Assembly: GCA_004835665.1 (NCBI GenBank) | Contig: RBKR01000010.1 | Location: forward strand, 496,001-560,000 | DNA from: Phoma sp. XZ068 | Taxonomy: Eukaryota; Ascomycota; Dothideomycetes; Pleosporales; Didymellaceae | Direction of reading: 5' to 3' | DNA: 64,000 bases | Shown: in pieces, positions 53,401-64,000 of the stretch | Layout of the letters: each line of letters starts with the position of its first letter | Position numbering within the stretch: position 1 is the first letter of the stretch | Position numbers and translations under genes: made by a program | The notes under the pieces: generated by a model | Database searches by the model: none | Seen by the model: only the letters and a program-made list of their open reading frames with translations | What the model was told of the DNA's origin: nothing

Positions 53401-56400
53401 CGCATTTTATGGTCCAACGCTTTTCTGCGAGTATGATGCTGACGAGTCTTGTTGCACTTTGCGGCCTGGTTGCGTTCGGTACCAACTACTCCTGGTTCGG
53501 AGGGTTGGTGTTCGCTCTGTATTTGTTTCCGCTCTCAATCTTTTTGACGATCTTAGGTGAGCAGCTTTTCTCTCACTGTCATACATCTCAGCAGCCCGTC
53601 GAGTCCCCACTGCGGAGACACTTGCAATTTATTAACAGTGTTGCAATCAGCAATCTTTGCGACAATGCACCGACATGACTCTTGTTTGTCTTCTGGACGC
53701 ATCGAAATGTGGAAATTCGTGCCCGTTCTTTTCATTTCACCTATCCTGACGATATTCGTGCCTTACTGGGACTTTCCGATCTATCTTTCAGTCCTTTACG
53801 CTTTCACCTTCGCCATTCTCACCGCATTCCGTCGTCTTTGTCACGAGTGGACAAACTGGCACTTGAGGATACCAACCGTCACGGAAAAGGACATGATCCA
53901 GTGGTTCCGGAAACGGTTTCCTGATAAACTTGACACGGACGACGCGACACTGGTACTAGCGGCTCGTGTTGCTCTCAAGGCCGAAGTTTACAAAATCGAG
54001 GATCAGGAGCGGTTCTGGAATCTATGGAACCGTAGTAGTCAAGTTGACGAGTTTACAGGGCCTATCGCACACAATCTGCGGTCGATAGAATTCCTCCTTG
54101 CCACTCATTCTGGTGGTTCAGACGTACCAGAGCTGTTCAGTTCGACTTGGTTTGTCCAGTGTGAGCTCGCTCTGAACAACAAGAGACAGTTGATGCGAGG
54201 GCTCAAAGAGCACAGCGCCTTCATACATTATCGATATTCACGCTACGACGTGAGTAAATCATCGATGTCTGCATAATGATGCGGAGCGATAACTCCCATA
54301 GCTTGGTCAAAACGTCGGCCTCTTCCTTCTTGCGCTGCTCGACCGCCTCATCGCCACAGTTATGTCGGCCCGCCGACCTGCAGTAGACGAATTTACAACC
54401 AGTTCGGCAAGATATGCCATAGGCTTCGCATTACTGTACTTTCTCTGCGGAGCTATGGCCGTGGATGTGGTACTGCAGAAACAGTGGGGTTTCGCCTCAG
54501 GCTCCTTCAAGCAGAGACTCAGGGACCTGGACGAGGTCAGTCAGGCAACCGAGAGTAACGAAAAGTCAGTATAACATTCGCCATTGTCAGACATTTGATA
54601 TTGACATCTTACAGGCAGCACCGTGAACGTTATAGATATGCACTCACACAACTTATGAGCTTGTTACTGATGATATTTGGAGTCTTCACGATATTTCACT
54701 GCCTGCTCGTGAGCGAGTATCGGACATCCATCCTCTATTTCTCGTACACCTCAAGTTACACGGCTGTCCTCCTCTGTCAAGTATGTATTGCTTCGTCTAG
54801 TACGATTACTCCACTTCTCGATGGCGTTGACTGACTGACTGTTAAGTTCCATCGATGCTTCACGAGGAGTCATCGACTTCACGTGATAACGGTTCTAATC
54901 TGTTGTAGCCTGGGGTTCACCATTGGATGTATACTTCGAGCCATACCCTCCACAGCCGCTTTCCGTTATGATTTTGTCATCGGCCAAAACGCTGCGGCAA
55001 TCAGCGCAGTGATCGGGACCGGCGTGTTGACCAGACGCGTCTACAATCCTTCTGCCCAGGCGCATAGTTCAAATATACTGGAGACGGGACATAGCAGTCT
55101 AGCCCGTCCCGATGTGGCTACGGGTCGGGTTTGCGCGTCATCGCCACATACCATCGAGCATGGAGCACCATGTGCGCACACTCACAACAACCATCGCCGG
55201 TTCCTCGAGGATGCATGTTTTGGAGTACATGTTGATACGGCTTGGCACACGCTGCACGAAGACGTTCGCCGTTTCCTTTTGCACCGCGTTTCCGGGAAGT
55301 CTGCCGTGATAACACCCGCGGTCCATGTATGGCTATCGGCAAAGAAGGGCAGAGCATCATGGCAAGACTGTACCCGCCAGAATGGCCAGCATCAACATCA
55401 CATTGCGGAGCTTACACATGCGACTGGCTTTTTGAATGCTTTCCCCTCACGACCCGAGAACGGTACGGAGTTTGAGCTCACTTCAGACTGTGCTCGGGAA
55501 ACCGCTTCACGGAGACGCCCTCTCACGAAGATAATAACGCAAGGTATCGACGATGTCGTCAAGTGGATCTCAATTATTTCCGGAGCTGCTCAGGATGCCC
55601 CAAGGGAACTCTGGTACACCCTAAATGGTGGCAGGTTCAATGAACTTGCCCTTTGGATTCTACTCAGATTCTGGAAGTTGTGCTGGTGGTCTAGGAATTT
55701 CCATACTTATGCTCCTCTGATAGCCGGCAAGGAGCCTGCAGCTTCGCTTCTCGACATGGCAAACCATGGGGCACGTAGAACCCTCCGTGGTAATCTCATC
55801 ATGGTAGACAGTCCCAGAGGTACATTGACTGGTTTCGTTGCAAGAAGTCATGGCAACCTATTGGGTGTGTTGGTCCACCAAGGTCTATACAACGAAATTC
55901 CTAAAAGTCAACGCCCGGTAGCGGTTGCGTTCTACGACGCGGAGAATCGCTTGTACCGTCGCCAGGAATTTCTGAGCAATCTGGAAATGATCTACCACTA
56001 CGACGATAAAAGCTCGAGCAGATGGCCGATTTCTAAGACTACGATAGACTCAGAAAAGAAACTGGAAACCCGATACGACACATTCGGCCGCCCAGTGAGT
56101 GGTCAGCAACTGCGCAACGGAACGGTCTTTGACTATGAGTTTCGCTACAAACACCGAGGCGTAGGAGACTCGGACCTCGTCTGTGCGACATACAAGAGCT
56201 CAGACGATACATTTCCTGCTTTACTTACAGTTTATTGGTGCGTCCGCCCGAACGCAAAGTCGGACAGGATAGAACAATGGATCCCATCGAATAAGGTACA
56301 GGTCGTCCAAGCTGCGTTCTTCTCTGGACAGACGTATGAGGTCCGGTGGATCTACAAGCATGCGCATAGCGCTGACGTCGAAGCGAGCGTTTACCATGAT

Positions 56401-58875
56401 GGAGTGCGCAGACCCTGTTTTCCGCCGCCAGAGATCATGAAGGAAAAATTTGGTTTGCTTGAAAAGCCTAAGCAATTCTGTTTTGATGATGAAGATCTTC
56501 TAATCTACCATTCATCAACGTCGCTAAAAAGGCTGGTGCCTTCCAGTCATGGGTTTTTCGCGAAAGCGTCCAATGCGCTGATGTCAAGTTGGCCGTTGCG
56601 CTACATGCGCCTGGGAGAGGTAGTCTCCTATCACAAACTGTCCTCTTCTGCTCTACGAACCGCGCTTTGGGACTCTTGGCAAAGGGCTCCTTACCTTGAC
56701 GCACTCACGGCATCTTTCCTCGACGAGCTTATACTGCGAAAGGAGCCTCTCTTGCGCGAATATTGGCGGCTTCGTGATTCGGGTTTCCTGCGACGTGCCG
56801 CCGAAATGCTGGACCAGGACTTGGAACAAGTCGTCTCGGCAATCGAACCTACGTACGAATCCTCCTCAAAGTGCCCGCTCCTCATCAAGCCTGCTGATCT
56901 TTTCCTCATGGGCTTAGGCAAAGATGCAAATCAGATGACGGCTCGTCTAGATTACGCATACAGCGACTCCGAGTCGGCCACGTCTGTGATCTTCTCCGAC
57001 AACGGTTGCTGGCCAGACAGTCCTGGTGGTGTTTCGAATTGCCGCAGAGACTTGGTTAATGGACACAAGACTATCAGGGGTCATTGCTTAGCAGAGTCGG
57101 CGAATGATTACGGCGTTCCACGGTACCAGATCGAACGGAATATCACAAGCATGAAGGTCCTCCCGCTTTGGGGCCTAGATGGCAAAACCGCGCATCATGG
57201 AGTCTTCGACAACCTTTTACAGACCCAAGTGGATGAGAAAATCTCCCAGACCGAAGTTAGAGGGGACATTGAGCAAACCTTTATTCCACTTTTGCGGGAT
57301 TTTGTTCGAGGCGCCCGTTCGAAGCGCTACAATCGAAACGATCTGGCCGTTTGCAGCAACGTTTTCCTCAGAATGAACAGATATTTCGAAACATGCGACT
57401 TCAACAAGACCTGGCACAGCAAGCAAGTGCGCAAAGCTTGGGTTCAAGCATGGCTTGTCGAGTACGATGACCCCAACGTGTGGAACTTTCGGGAACACCC
57501 AGCGATCGTACACCCGTCCTTGAGCGATTTCCATGAGGCGCTCAACCTATACATCGCCTACTTCTTCATTTACTCTGTAAAGCTGCCGTCGCAATGCCCA
57601 ACCGTCTTCCAAACTACGAACCACGGTATTGGCAGCTTATATGGAATGCTGCTAAAGTATCGACGAGGGGTTACTTGGGGTCTTTGGGATCATGCTATCC
57701 TCTGGCGAGAGACCTGCCTCAACATAAGCCCTGCACAGTGTTTGCTGCCATTGCCGGCACAGCTAATGCTAATTGCAGGGATCAAGCTCTCATGCCACTT
57801 GGCATACACTCACGTGGACATAATCCTGCCCTGCACCTCTGTTTTCAATCCAGACTGGGAGCAGGATCTTGGGACCGATCAGGGCTTACGGGGTAGTAAG
57901 AAGATCTTCGCACGTAAGATCGACCCTATTGTCAATGGCATTAGTAATATGGATCTCTTCGAGCCTATTACCGAGCTCCGGAGCAAATTCCCTACAGCCA
58001 TCATGTTGTCCAACGTACAGTTCATCAAGGATGTGAAGACCGCAGTGCTCGCTGCAGATATCATTGTCAACAAGTACGGCTTCAGGGACTATCGGCTTGT
58101 CGTTTATGGTGCCCAGGACCGCCAGCCGAGCTACGTGCTCGAAACAGTCCAACTCATTAATACCCGCGGCCTCGCCAGCAACGTGACCCTGGCCGGATTC
58201 GGCAGCCCCAAGGAGGTCTTGAAGGACGCATGGCTCTTTCTCAACTCCTCACTTTCAGAGGGCCTTCCTCTTGCTATCGGCGAAGCGGCATTGTCGGGAG
58301 TCCCAATCGTGGCAACAGAGGTCGGAGCAACCGCTTTGGTGCTCACTGACCCAGACGATATGAAGAAACGCTACGGCGAGGTCGTACCACCGAATGACCC
58401 GGAGTCCCTTGCAAGGGCGCAGCTTAGCATCCTCGCAATGATGGGTCCATGGGCAGAGTACACCAAAACAGCAGAACCCGCACCTTTGCCGTATACCTTT
58501 ACTGCAGAAGATGTCTCTAGGATTACAGAACGCATGTACGAAAAGCATGAAGACCGAAAACTGCTAGGCTTGAGGCTTCGGGAGGTCGTTCTACGCAGCT
58601 TCCACGGTCACCGCTACCTGCGCGAGCATGAGCAGATGTATTGGATTCAACGGCGAAGAGCAGAGATCCGGCGTTCCGCCTGCAGATCAGAAAGTCATCC
58701 ACCAGCTCATGAAGTATATGGGCAGCGCAAGTTATTCAACTATGACCACAAGACGGAAGAGTCAGGGTCGGCTGAGGTGCGATGGCAAAAATTTGAACAC
58801 AGTTTGAAATACAAGGAACAGACGCGGTATCGACATGATATTGAGCAAGGAGCAAGAGTGGCGGAAGAAGAGTAA
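50448..58875 (+). CDS. gtb3: Giant membrane glycosyltransferase, GT4 (Gtb3-like GAG synthase), 6 exons
   Basis: Exons 50448-53327, 53382-53556, 53651-54249, 54302-54564, 54615-54780 and 54847-58875 total 8,112 nt, 2,703 residues; introns are 50-94 nt, four of the five within the membrane region. A first membrane segment lies at about 38-60. A soluble domain at about 190-480 (GYDGFIICCGRHDN, FMDGILLENACVLPSGERRD, RPGFFFGFIELW) looks like a TIM-barrel relative of glycoside hydrolases. About 11-12 membrane helices lie between 886 and 1420. A large soluble region at 1420-2230 has no assignment. The GT4 domain, about 2230-2590, has KYRRGVTWGLWDHAILWRE, AIMLSNVQFIKDVKTAV, VTLAGFGSPKEVL and SEGLPLAIGEAALSGVPIVA (the E-x7-E retaining motif), strikingly like bacterial PelF. 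It would polymerise GAG from UDP-Gal/GalNAc at the plasma membrane and perhaps translocate it. Confidence 0.9.
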
Positions 58876-59375
58876 TTTCAGTACGGCTTGGCAGTATCCC
58901 TTGGCTCGCAAAAGCAGTGCATTCAAGTGTAACGTGAGCCACAAGGGAGGCGATCAAGCGAGTGGATCACTCTGCCAAGACTACACTACTTTCGACTATC
59001 TACCTTAATGTCTCAACAACCTTGTCTTAAGCTGCTCTCTTATGAAGGTAAAGTTATCCTTGCTATTACCGTGTCCGTGTTCCCGAGGCGAGGATTCAGT
59101 CATTGCGCGTTTTCCTCACCGTCCACTCCACAAAAAATACGGTTGTAGAGCCACCTACAACAGCTGTTGTTGCCAAATCACATGATCCTCATACACAGTC
59201 CTTACCCCACACAGTTGGATCACGCCTTGATACAGTATATAGTCTCGAGAGCTTTACTCTCCTTAAAGAACACAGCTCTCATTCTTCTTGCAGACTTCAT
59301 GTTCTCACATAAACAGTCCTTATAGTTCTCTAAGACACAGATATAGGCGTTCTACAAATCGTCTCGCATCGTCAA
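58876..59375. other. Intergenic, nothing recognised
   Basis: 500 bp between the glycosyltransferase stop and the second spherulin-4 copy. Short ORFs only. It presumably holds the GT 3' UTR and terminator and the promoter of the next gene. Confidence 0.4.
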
Positions 59376-60285
59376 ATGGAGCCGCCCAGAGCCACCGTCA
59401 TCGTGCCTTTGTACATCTGGCCATGCTCCTCTACTGACTGGCAACCACTTCACAATACGTATGTCTCCAATCCTTAGTGAGCTAAGCACCGCGCGTAGCA
59501 AATTTGCCTAACGTCTTTGTAGAATACGGAACCACCCCGCGGTCGACTTCCTTGTTATCATCAACCCGAATAGTGGCCCTGGTGCCGATCCACTACCAGG
59601 CCACGACTATGAGCGTGAAGCGCCCAAGCTGACTGCCATCCCGAATGTCACTACCATTGGCTATGTTCGCATTGACTACTGCCGTAAACCTTTGCACGAC
59701 ACGTGCGAGGAGATTGATCGATTTGCGGGATGGGTTACTGCTCACGGAAAGCGATGTTCACGGGCTGGCGGTCCAGGGCATCTATCTGGATGAGACGCCG
59801 AATCACTTCTCGACGGGTCGCTGGCTGTATTTGGAAGCGCTGTACAAGTACATCAGGCAAAAAGATGGTCTATTAGGCAAGCGATTGGTGAGACTCAGCC
59901 CCAACCTCAGCTTCGGTCGATGAGCCGGCTCCGCTGTCCTCGCTTTGACTAATCAGTGGCATATGCAGATGGTCCACAACCCCGGAACGCCACCTGACGG
60001 AGGGCTTGCTAGTCCTGGAATTGTGACATTGTCGTAACGTGTGAGGAACCTTTCGAGCGGTATATGGATAAGGAAGTCCAGCAACGACTAGCAGATTACT
60101 CTTTTCATCGTTCGCGCTTGGGCTATCAGGTATCGGGCGTCCCGCGCGAGCGCATCAGGGAAGCGACTCGCGAGCTAAGACAAAAAGCTGCGTATACCTT
60201 TGTCACCAGTCTGGTAGAAGATTTTTACGAGAGTTTTGGCGAGTGTTGGGAGAGTTTCGTTGATGCCATGGATATAAATCAATAG
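59376..60285 (+). pseudogene. Second spherulin-4/GH135 gene, frameshifted
   Basis: ATG 59376 begins MEPPRATVIVPLYIWPCSST. An intron at 59459-59522 (GTATGT...TTTGTAG) joins to IRNHPAVDFLVIINPNSGPG. The frame breaks near 59745, within GWVTAHGK / SDVHGLAVQGIYLDETP. An intron near 59887-59957 ends in CTAATCAG, then MVHNPGTPPDGGLASPG. A second break near 60030 precedes DIVVTCEEPFERYMDKEVQQ, and the frame closes with VEDFYESFGECWESFVDAM. All family blocks are present, including the LDE acidic pair, so only two small indels separate it from a working gene; a recent loss or assembly errors are both possible. No signal peptide or membrane anchor at the start. Confidence 0.78.
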
Positions 60286-61369
60286 AATACCCACTTTGCA
60301 AACCCGGCCGAGTCAGCTCGCCTTAGCGTCCTCCTGTGCACTCAGGGAAGCTTTTGCCGACTAGCTACCAAATATCGTAGATCGTTCTCAGCTGGGCGCG
60401 CCACACTTTTCTGGTCCTGTCTCAGAGCACTTCGGCGTACACTAAGTATGCGTAGAGGACGATTGTTCTGTTCAACGGCGGGGAAGTTGCTCCTATGTCG
60501 AGGCCCATGAAGAAATCTGGGTTGGCCTTGCGCAGTCGGGCTGTGCGTAAAACCCTGGTTTGCTAAACGACCGCCCTGGTTCTATCACATCAGCTCGTTT
60601 ATGATTGGCCTATATAAGCATTGAGTACTAGTGCTTTTTACTAGTGGAAACGGTCAATTCCGCGCGCGATACTCAAGCCACATTTCCTAAGCGACCTTCC
60701 CGACTGATCGGTCGTACCGAAATTCGATCAGTTCCTAGTTTCAGCCGGGGGTGCCTCTGCACGCCACCGAGCTTGGCAAACACCCGACGCAACACAGACC
60801 AAAAGCTTCCGTTACGCCCCACCTCGATCTTGCAAACCAGCCGAAGCGAAAGTCTCCCATGTCCAAAACCCCAGCCTCATGGGCAGAACTGGGGCTGTCG
60901 GCGCTAGGGACCCTGTCGGTCGATGATGCATCTCGACTAGTGTCTATTCGCTTCTTCGATCTGCGCTCCCATCATCTCGACTCCGGATCCTGTGGCAACG
61001 CCCGTTACAGACCTTCGGGCAGCTCTGTAGAACCAGAACGCTACTAGTTTGGCCTTTTCGATATCATAACGTTATTTGACACCAAGCCGCGCCCGCAAAG
61101 CAATGAAACTCGAGCTGAAGCGTTGCCGTAGTCGCGCCAATGTCTTAGCACGAAAAGCACGATGCATACTCGAAAATGTTGTATGCTCAGACTTGGGCCA
61201 AGTTTTGACGATGAGTGTTTTCGTACAGAACACGTGCAACCAAATATTTAATCCACACCTACTTAATGCAAGCTATGCAGTAAGAGTAACGAAACACCGC
61301 AGCCGCAAGACAAATACAGACTGTATCGAAGAATCGTACTCTGCACGCTCCACCTTCGAGATACAACCC
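60286..61369. other. Intergenic between convergent spherulin-4 genes, nothing recognised
   Basis: About 1.08 kb. A plus-strand frame at 60751-61047 and one at 61076-61783 (overlapping the next gene) are open, but show no domains and no plausible initiation context. No tRNA or repeat was identified. Confidence 0.4.
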
Positions 61370-62455
61370 TCACGCTGCGATCGTATCAGTAAAATCAACC
61401 CAATCGCTGCCAAATCGCTCATAATAGTGCTCATCGTTGTTGGTCACGAAGAGGTATTTGGCCAGCTTACTAAGCTTGCATACAAAGCTTTGCATCTCAC
61501 CCTTGTCCATTGCAGTCAAGGAGTGCACCATGCAACAATACTGGGACCGGTCAGGCTTCAACAAAGTGGAAAGCTCAGATTCCTTCGCTCGATACTCATC
61601 ATAGGACTGCTCGAAGACGACAATGATGTCCGTGTTGGTATCACGAAATCTAGCATCGGGGATAATCCCTGGGTTGCGAATGACCTATTCCATCACAGGT
61701 GTCAGTCCACCGCTCTGCAGCCCAACGATCTTGCGGGTCAGTACGTACCACCTTTGAACCTTGAAAGCCCTCTGCGTTCTTGACAGCCTGAGACGCGCCA
61801 AGCATAAGGTCGACGGCTTCCTGAGAGAATTGATGCGGCGATTCATCGAAAAAGATACCGTCCATTGCGAACGCCTGGCTCTTGTATACCCATCCAGCGT
61901 AGATGTTCAACTCGGAAACGATATCTGACAGGTTTCTCGAAGCATATCCGGTACGCACGTAGCCAACCTTTCTCACGTTGGGGTAAGTTGCAAGCTGGTT
62001 GAGAGCGGCCGCATACTGCTCGTCCGGATACTGTGATGATCCAGGGCCGCTGTTGGGATTGATGATAACCGTGAAGTTCAGGGCTGGCTTTGCCGAGAGT
62101 CTGGTCTATGTCAGTAACCATTGGCAGACTGGAAACAAGTGTTAACGTACGACCTGTACAGAGGGGCCCAAGTAGAGTTTTCGTGAGGATAGATATACAA
62201 GGGAAGCATCACAGAAGCATGGTGTGGTTCTTCACCCCTCTTTGGAAGCATGACAGCTAGTGGGACAACGATAGCAATGGTGATCGCTGTGACAGCCACA
62301 ATGGCGATCGCTGTGACAGCCACGGCTATGCCAACTAACCATGGATTCTTGTAAATCGGCTTTTGAAGCTCCAATCCTTGTATTGCTTTGACGGAAGGAT
62401 TCGATGAGTTGTTCCAATTTTGAAAATGCGCAGGAAGCTGGTCCTTGGAAGCCAT
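61370..62455 (-). CDS. sph3: Membrane-anchored spherulin-4 glycoside hydrolase, GH135 (Sph3-like), 3 exons
   Basis: Exons 62455-62151, 62100-61749 and 61684-61370 join to 323 residues (introns 50 and 64 nt, GTACGT donors). The N terminus is cytoplasmic, with a membrane segment at about 38-70 (an Ala/Ile/Val-rich helix, GIAVAVTAIAIVAVTAITIA). The spherulin-4 domain shows MLPLYIYPHENSTWAPLY, LNFTVIINPNSGPGSSQYPD, RKVGYVRTGYASRNL, AMDGIFFDESPHQFS (acidic pair), VIRNPGIIPDARFRD, TDIIVVFEQSYDEY and a closing YYERFGSDWVDF. A. fumigatus Sph3 is likewise anchored by an N-terminal helix and acts on GAG at the cell surface. On architecture this copy is the best Sph3 orthologue of the three in the window, though it lies at the cluster edge. 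Confidence 0.86.
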
Positions 62456-63213
62456 AGTGCTGCGAAGTCGAACAGCTGGAAGGATTGTGCGACGAGCGCC
62501 TTATGGCATGGAAGTCTAAAAGCTCTCGTGCCCCAAATGTTGCAAACATGGGTAAAAGGTCGTGTATTCTGCGAGCTGGATCTAGACCCATTATTAGCCT
62601 ACAAACCTGGCGGTCACGCCACGCCAAACTTAGCGAGTGCAGTTCCTGACCCACTTCATTGGGAGATCCGATGAGTGGCACCTAGCCGCAACACTATGAC
62701 GTATCTGTTAATCTCTTCCTGTTACCTCATCGCCGAATTCGCTGCAATCTAGCCAAGTTCCGAAGTTCCCTGTCTGAGGCTGGATTTTGTGGAATTACGG
62801 TACACCCGCTTATGTCTGACTAGACGAGCGGGACCTCGTAAGGGTCAATAGTATGCTGCACGAGATGTGATACCTTCTCGGTTGTTGAAGTATGTAGGGC
62901 TGCTAATGCTCCCCCCTCCTATCTCTTCGACTCAAAGCCCTTCACTTGGGACGTCTTTCCAACTTAGTTGTTGCCTTCGTTACACATCTTTTCTTTTTTG
63001 TCTGTGTTACTCATCATGCCACTTTCGTATACTGGCCTATCGGCTGTCGGCTGGCCTGTCATGTTGAATTCTGTGTGGAACAAGGTAAAGGATGTGCCAC
63101 TCATATGTGCGTTACATGGACTGAAAGGACTTGGTCGTCGCAGTGTTCCTGTTAGCAGCAGTCGTTTTGGCCGCACTGTATCTACTGTGTCGGCTAGCAT
63201 TGAGCATCAGGGC
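62456..63213. other. Intergenic: sph3 promoter and right cluster boundary
   Basis: The left part upstream of 62455 should hold the promoter of the anchored spherulin-4 gene. No ORF with a recognisable domain; a frame at 62968-63420 overlaps the transposase stub antisense and is a shadow. Transposon sequence begins again at 63214. Confidence 0.4.
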
Positions 63214-63582
63214 CTACTGGCTTGTAAGCATTCCAGTCCACGCAGGAAGAAGTACATCGGCGTGACGGTTGAGGAAGCGGGTTATCCACCTCTCGGAAGG
63301 CTCCCAACGACACAGAGGCGTTACAAAATTAGTTACCATTTGCCTTGTAGGCATAAGGTGCCTCTCTGTAAGCTCTCTGATATATTTTACAACCTCTACC
63401 TCATCGCGTGGGTGGAGTAGACGTCGCTGCAATGCCTCTTCTTGGTGGGGTATTACCTGACCTTGGTGTTGACGCGTCAAAGTTGATCGGCTGCAACCAT
63501 GTTTCTTGGCAAGTGCTTGGTATGAAAGTTTTGCTCTTGGTTTTAATCTATCTATCTCTGCAAGGGCTTCTTGTAAAGGCAT
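63214..63582 (-). pseudogene. 5' stub of a pogo-like transposase
   Basis: From ATG 63582: MPLQEALAEIDRLKPRAKLS, then a psq-type helix-turn-helix (ALAKKHGCSRSTLTRQHQG) and the start of a Tc5-type DNA-binding domain (VVKYIRELTERHLMPTRQMV...RFLNRHADVLLPAW). It closely parallels the first 120 residues of the transposase starting at 40286. The catalytic domain is missing; the frame closes at 63214 and no transposase similarity is seen further left. Confidence 0.8.
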
Positions 63583-63673
63583 TGTGGTGTTGAGCTATAG
63601 TAGGTTCAAAAACAAGATGAATTGAGGTGGGGTGTGCATCGGGTGACCGTGCGCATCGGGTGGCCGATCACGG
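63583..63673 (-). repeat. Terminal repeat region of the truncated pogo element
   Basis: Two GCATCGGGTG(A/G)CCG units (about 63636-63648 and 63653-63665) and an outer end that reads CCGTGATCGGCC from the right, with TA at 63674-63675. The pogo element at 32233-40376 also begins CCGTG. This marks the right end of the element whose left part is gone. Confidence 0.55.
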
Positions 63674-63675
63674 TA

Positions 63676-64000
63676 GAGGCGGGAAAGGAAAGGCGAGGAA
63701 TACGGAGTTCCTACCGGTGGGGCACACCCAAGCCTGCAAATGGGTGACCATCAAAACAAGCGTTGGCTCCGATTGTGACGTCAAGTAGTACTCTCAGATG
63801 TGCGTGTATAGAGTGCAAGGATAAGTACCAGCACCACTATGTCATTGTGCATGCGCCGGGTGACATAGTGATGGCGTGCGACCAGTCAGCCGCCTGAGGA
63901 CCTATGTGGACCTCGCATCCACAGCAACCCATTTACCTAAATACGACCCAGACTAACAGAGAAAGGCAGTTGGTAATTAGCCCACATGCAGTTCGAACAC
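63676..64000. other. Right edge, nothing recognised
   Basis: No ORF of note. TCACTATGTCA/TGACATAGTGA near 63834-63868 forms a small inverted repeat (CACTATGTCA ... TGACATAGTG). No gene could be assigned. Confidence 0.35.

Noticed and set aside
1..64000. Starship giant transposon with a DUF3435 captain
   Set aside because: The recombinase-like genes at the left edge belong to the helicase-linked family, not DUF3435, and no matching element borders or cargo layout were seen.
1..64000. tRNA, rRNA or telomere repeats
   Set aside because: No TTAGGG array, no cloverleaf with a plausible T-arm and no rRNA-like stretch was found by eye; a tRNAscan or Rfam search would settle it.

Overview
This is nuclear DNA of a filamentous ascomycete (Pezizomycotina, probably a Dothideomycete; the class is an inference). 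The reasons are short GT-AG introns (43-94 nt) with CTAAC/CTGAC branch points, fungal-only families (PTH11-like rhodopsin-domain protein, fungal PD-(D/E)XK family, Hop-like MULE, Fot1/pogo elements, Tad-like LINE, telomere-linked helicase family) and a galactosaminogalactan gene set.

Left part (1-40.4 kb): a transposon-rich, decaying compartment. It opens with two broken genes of the telomere-linked tyrosine-recombinase/RecQ-helicase family (1-5.86 kb). The second ends abruptly, just after its Walker A motif, in the tail of a pogo-like transposase, which itself holds a 5'-truncated LINE with a perfect 14-bp target duplication. A 3' fragment of UTP10 and an intact rhodopsin-domain membrane protein follow. 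A stack of pogo elements (9.35-14.63 kb) truncates a PD-(D/E)XK gene. Further right lie a decayed MULE-like element with a 16-bp minisatellite, an intact chromate transporter (21.8-23.6 kb), a structurally perfect MULE (23.8-26.65 kb), a histidine-phosphatase stub, another pogo element, a two-gene Tc1-like element (29.07-32.23 kb) and a pogo element split by a full-length LINE with both ORFs open (33.16-39.16 kb).

Right part (41.2-62.5 kb): almost free of transposons, and carrying what I read as a complete galactosaminogalactan (GAG) exopolysaccharide cluster. It holds an Ega3-like GH114 endo-galactosaminidase, a spherulin-4/GH135 (Sph3-like) hydrolase, an Agd3-like deacetylase, a small cysteine-rich secreted protein not known to me from such clusters, a Uge3-like UDP-sugar 4-epimerase, and a 2,703-residue Gtb3-like protein joining a barrel-like domain, about a dozen membrane helices and a PelF-like GT4 domain. 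A frameshifted second and an intact membrane-anchored third spherulin-4 gene follow. The expected logic is: the epimerase supplies UDP-Gal/UDP-GalNAc, Gtb3 polymerises and probably exports, Agd3 removes acetyl groups outside the cell, and the GH114 and GH135 enzymes trim chains.

The window closes with the 5' stub of another pogo transposase (63.2-63.7 kb). Exon models were joined by hand. The multi-exon genes in the GAG cluster, the chromate transporter, the rhodopsin-domain gene and the MULE all give whole-codon totals, which supports them.
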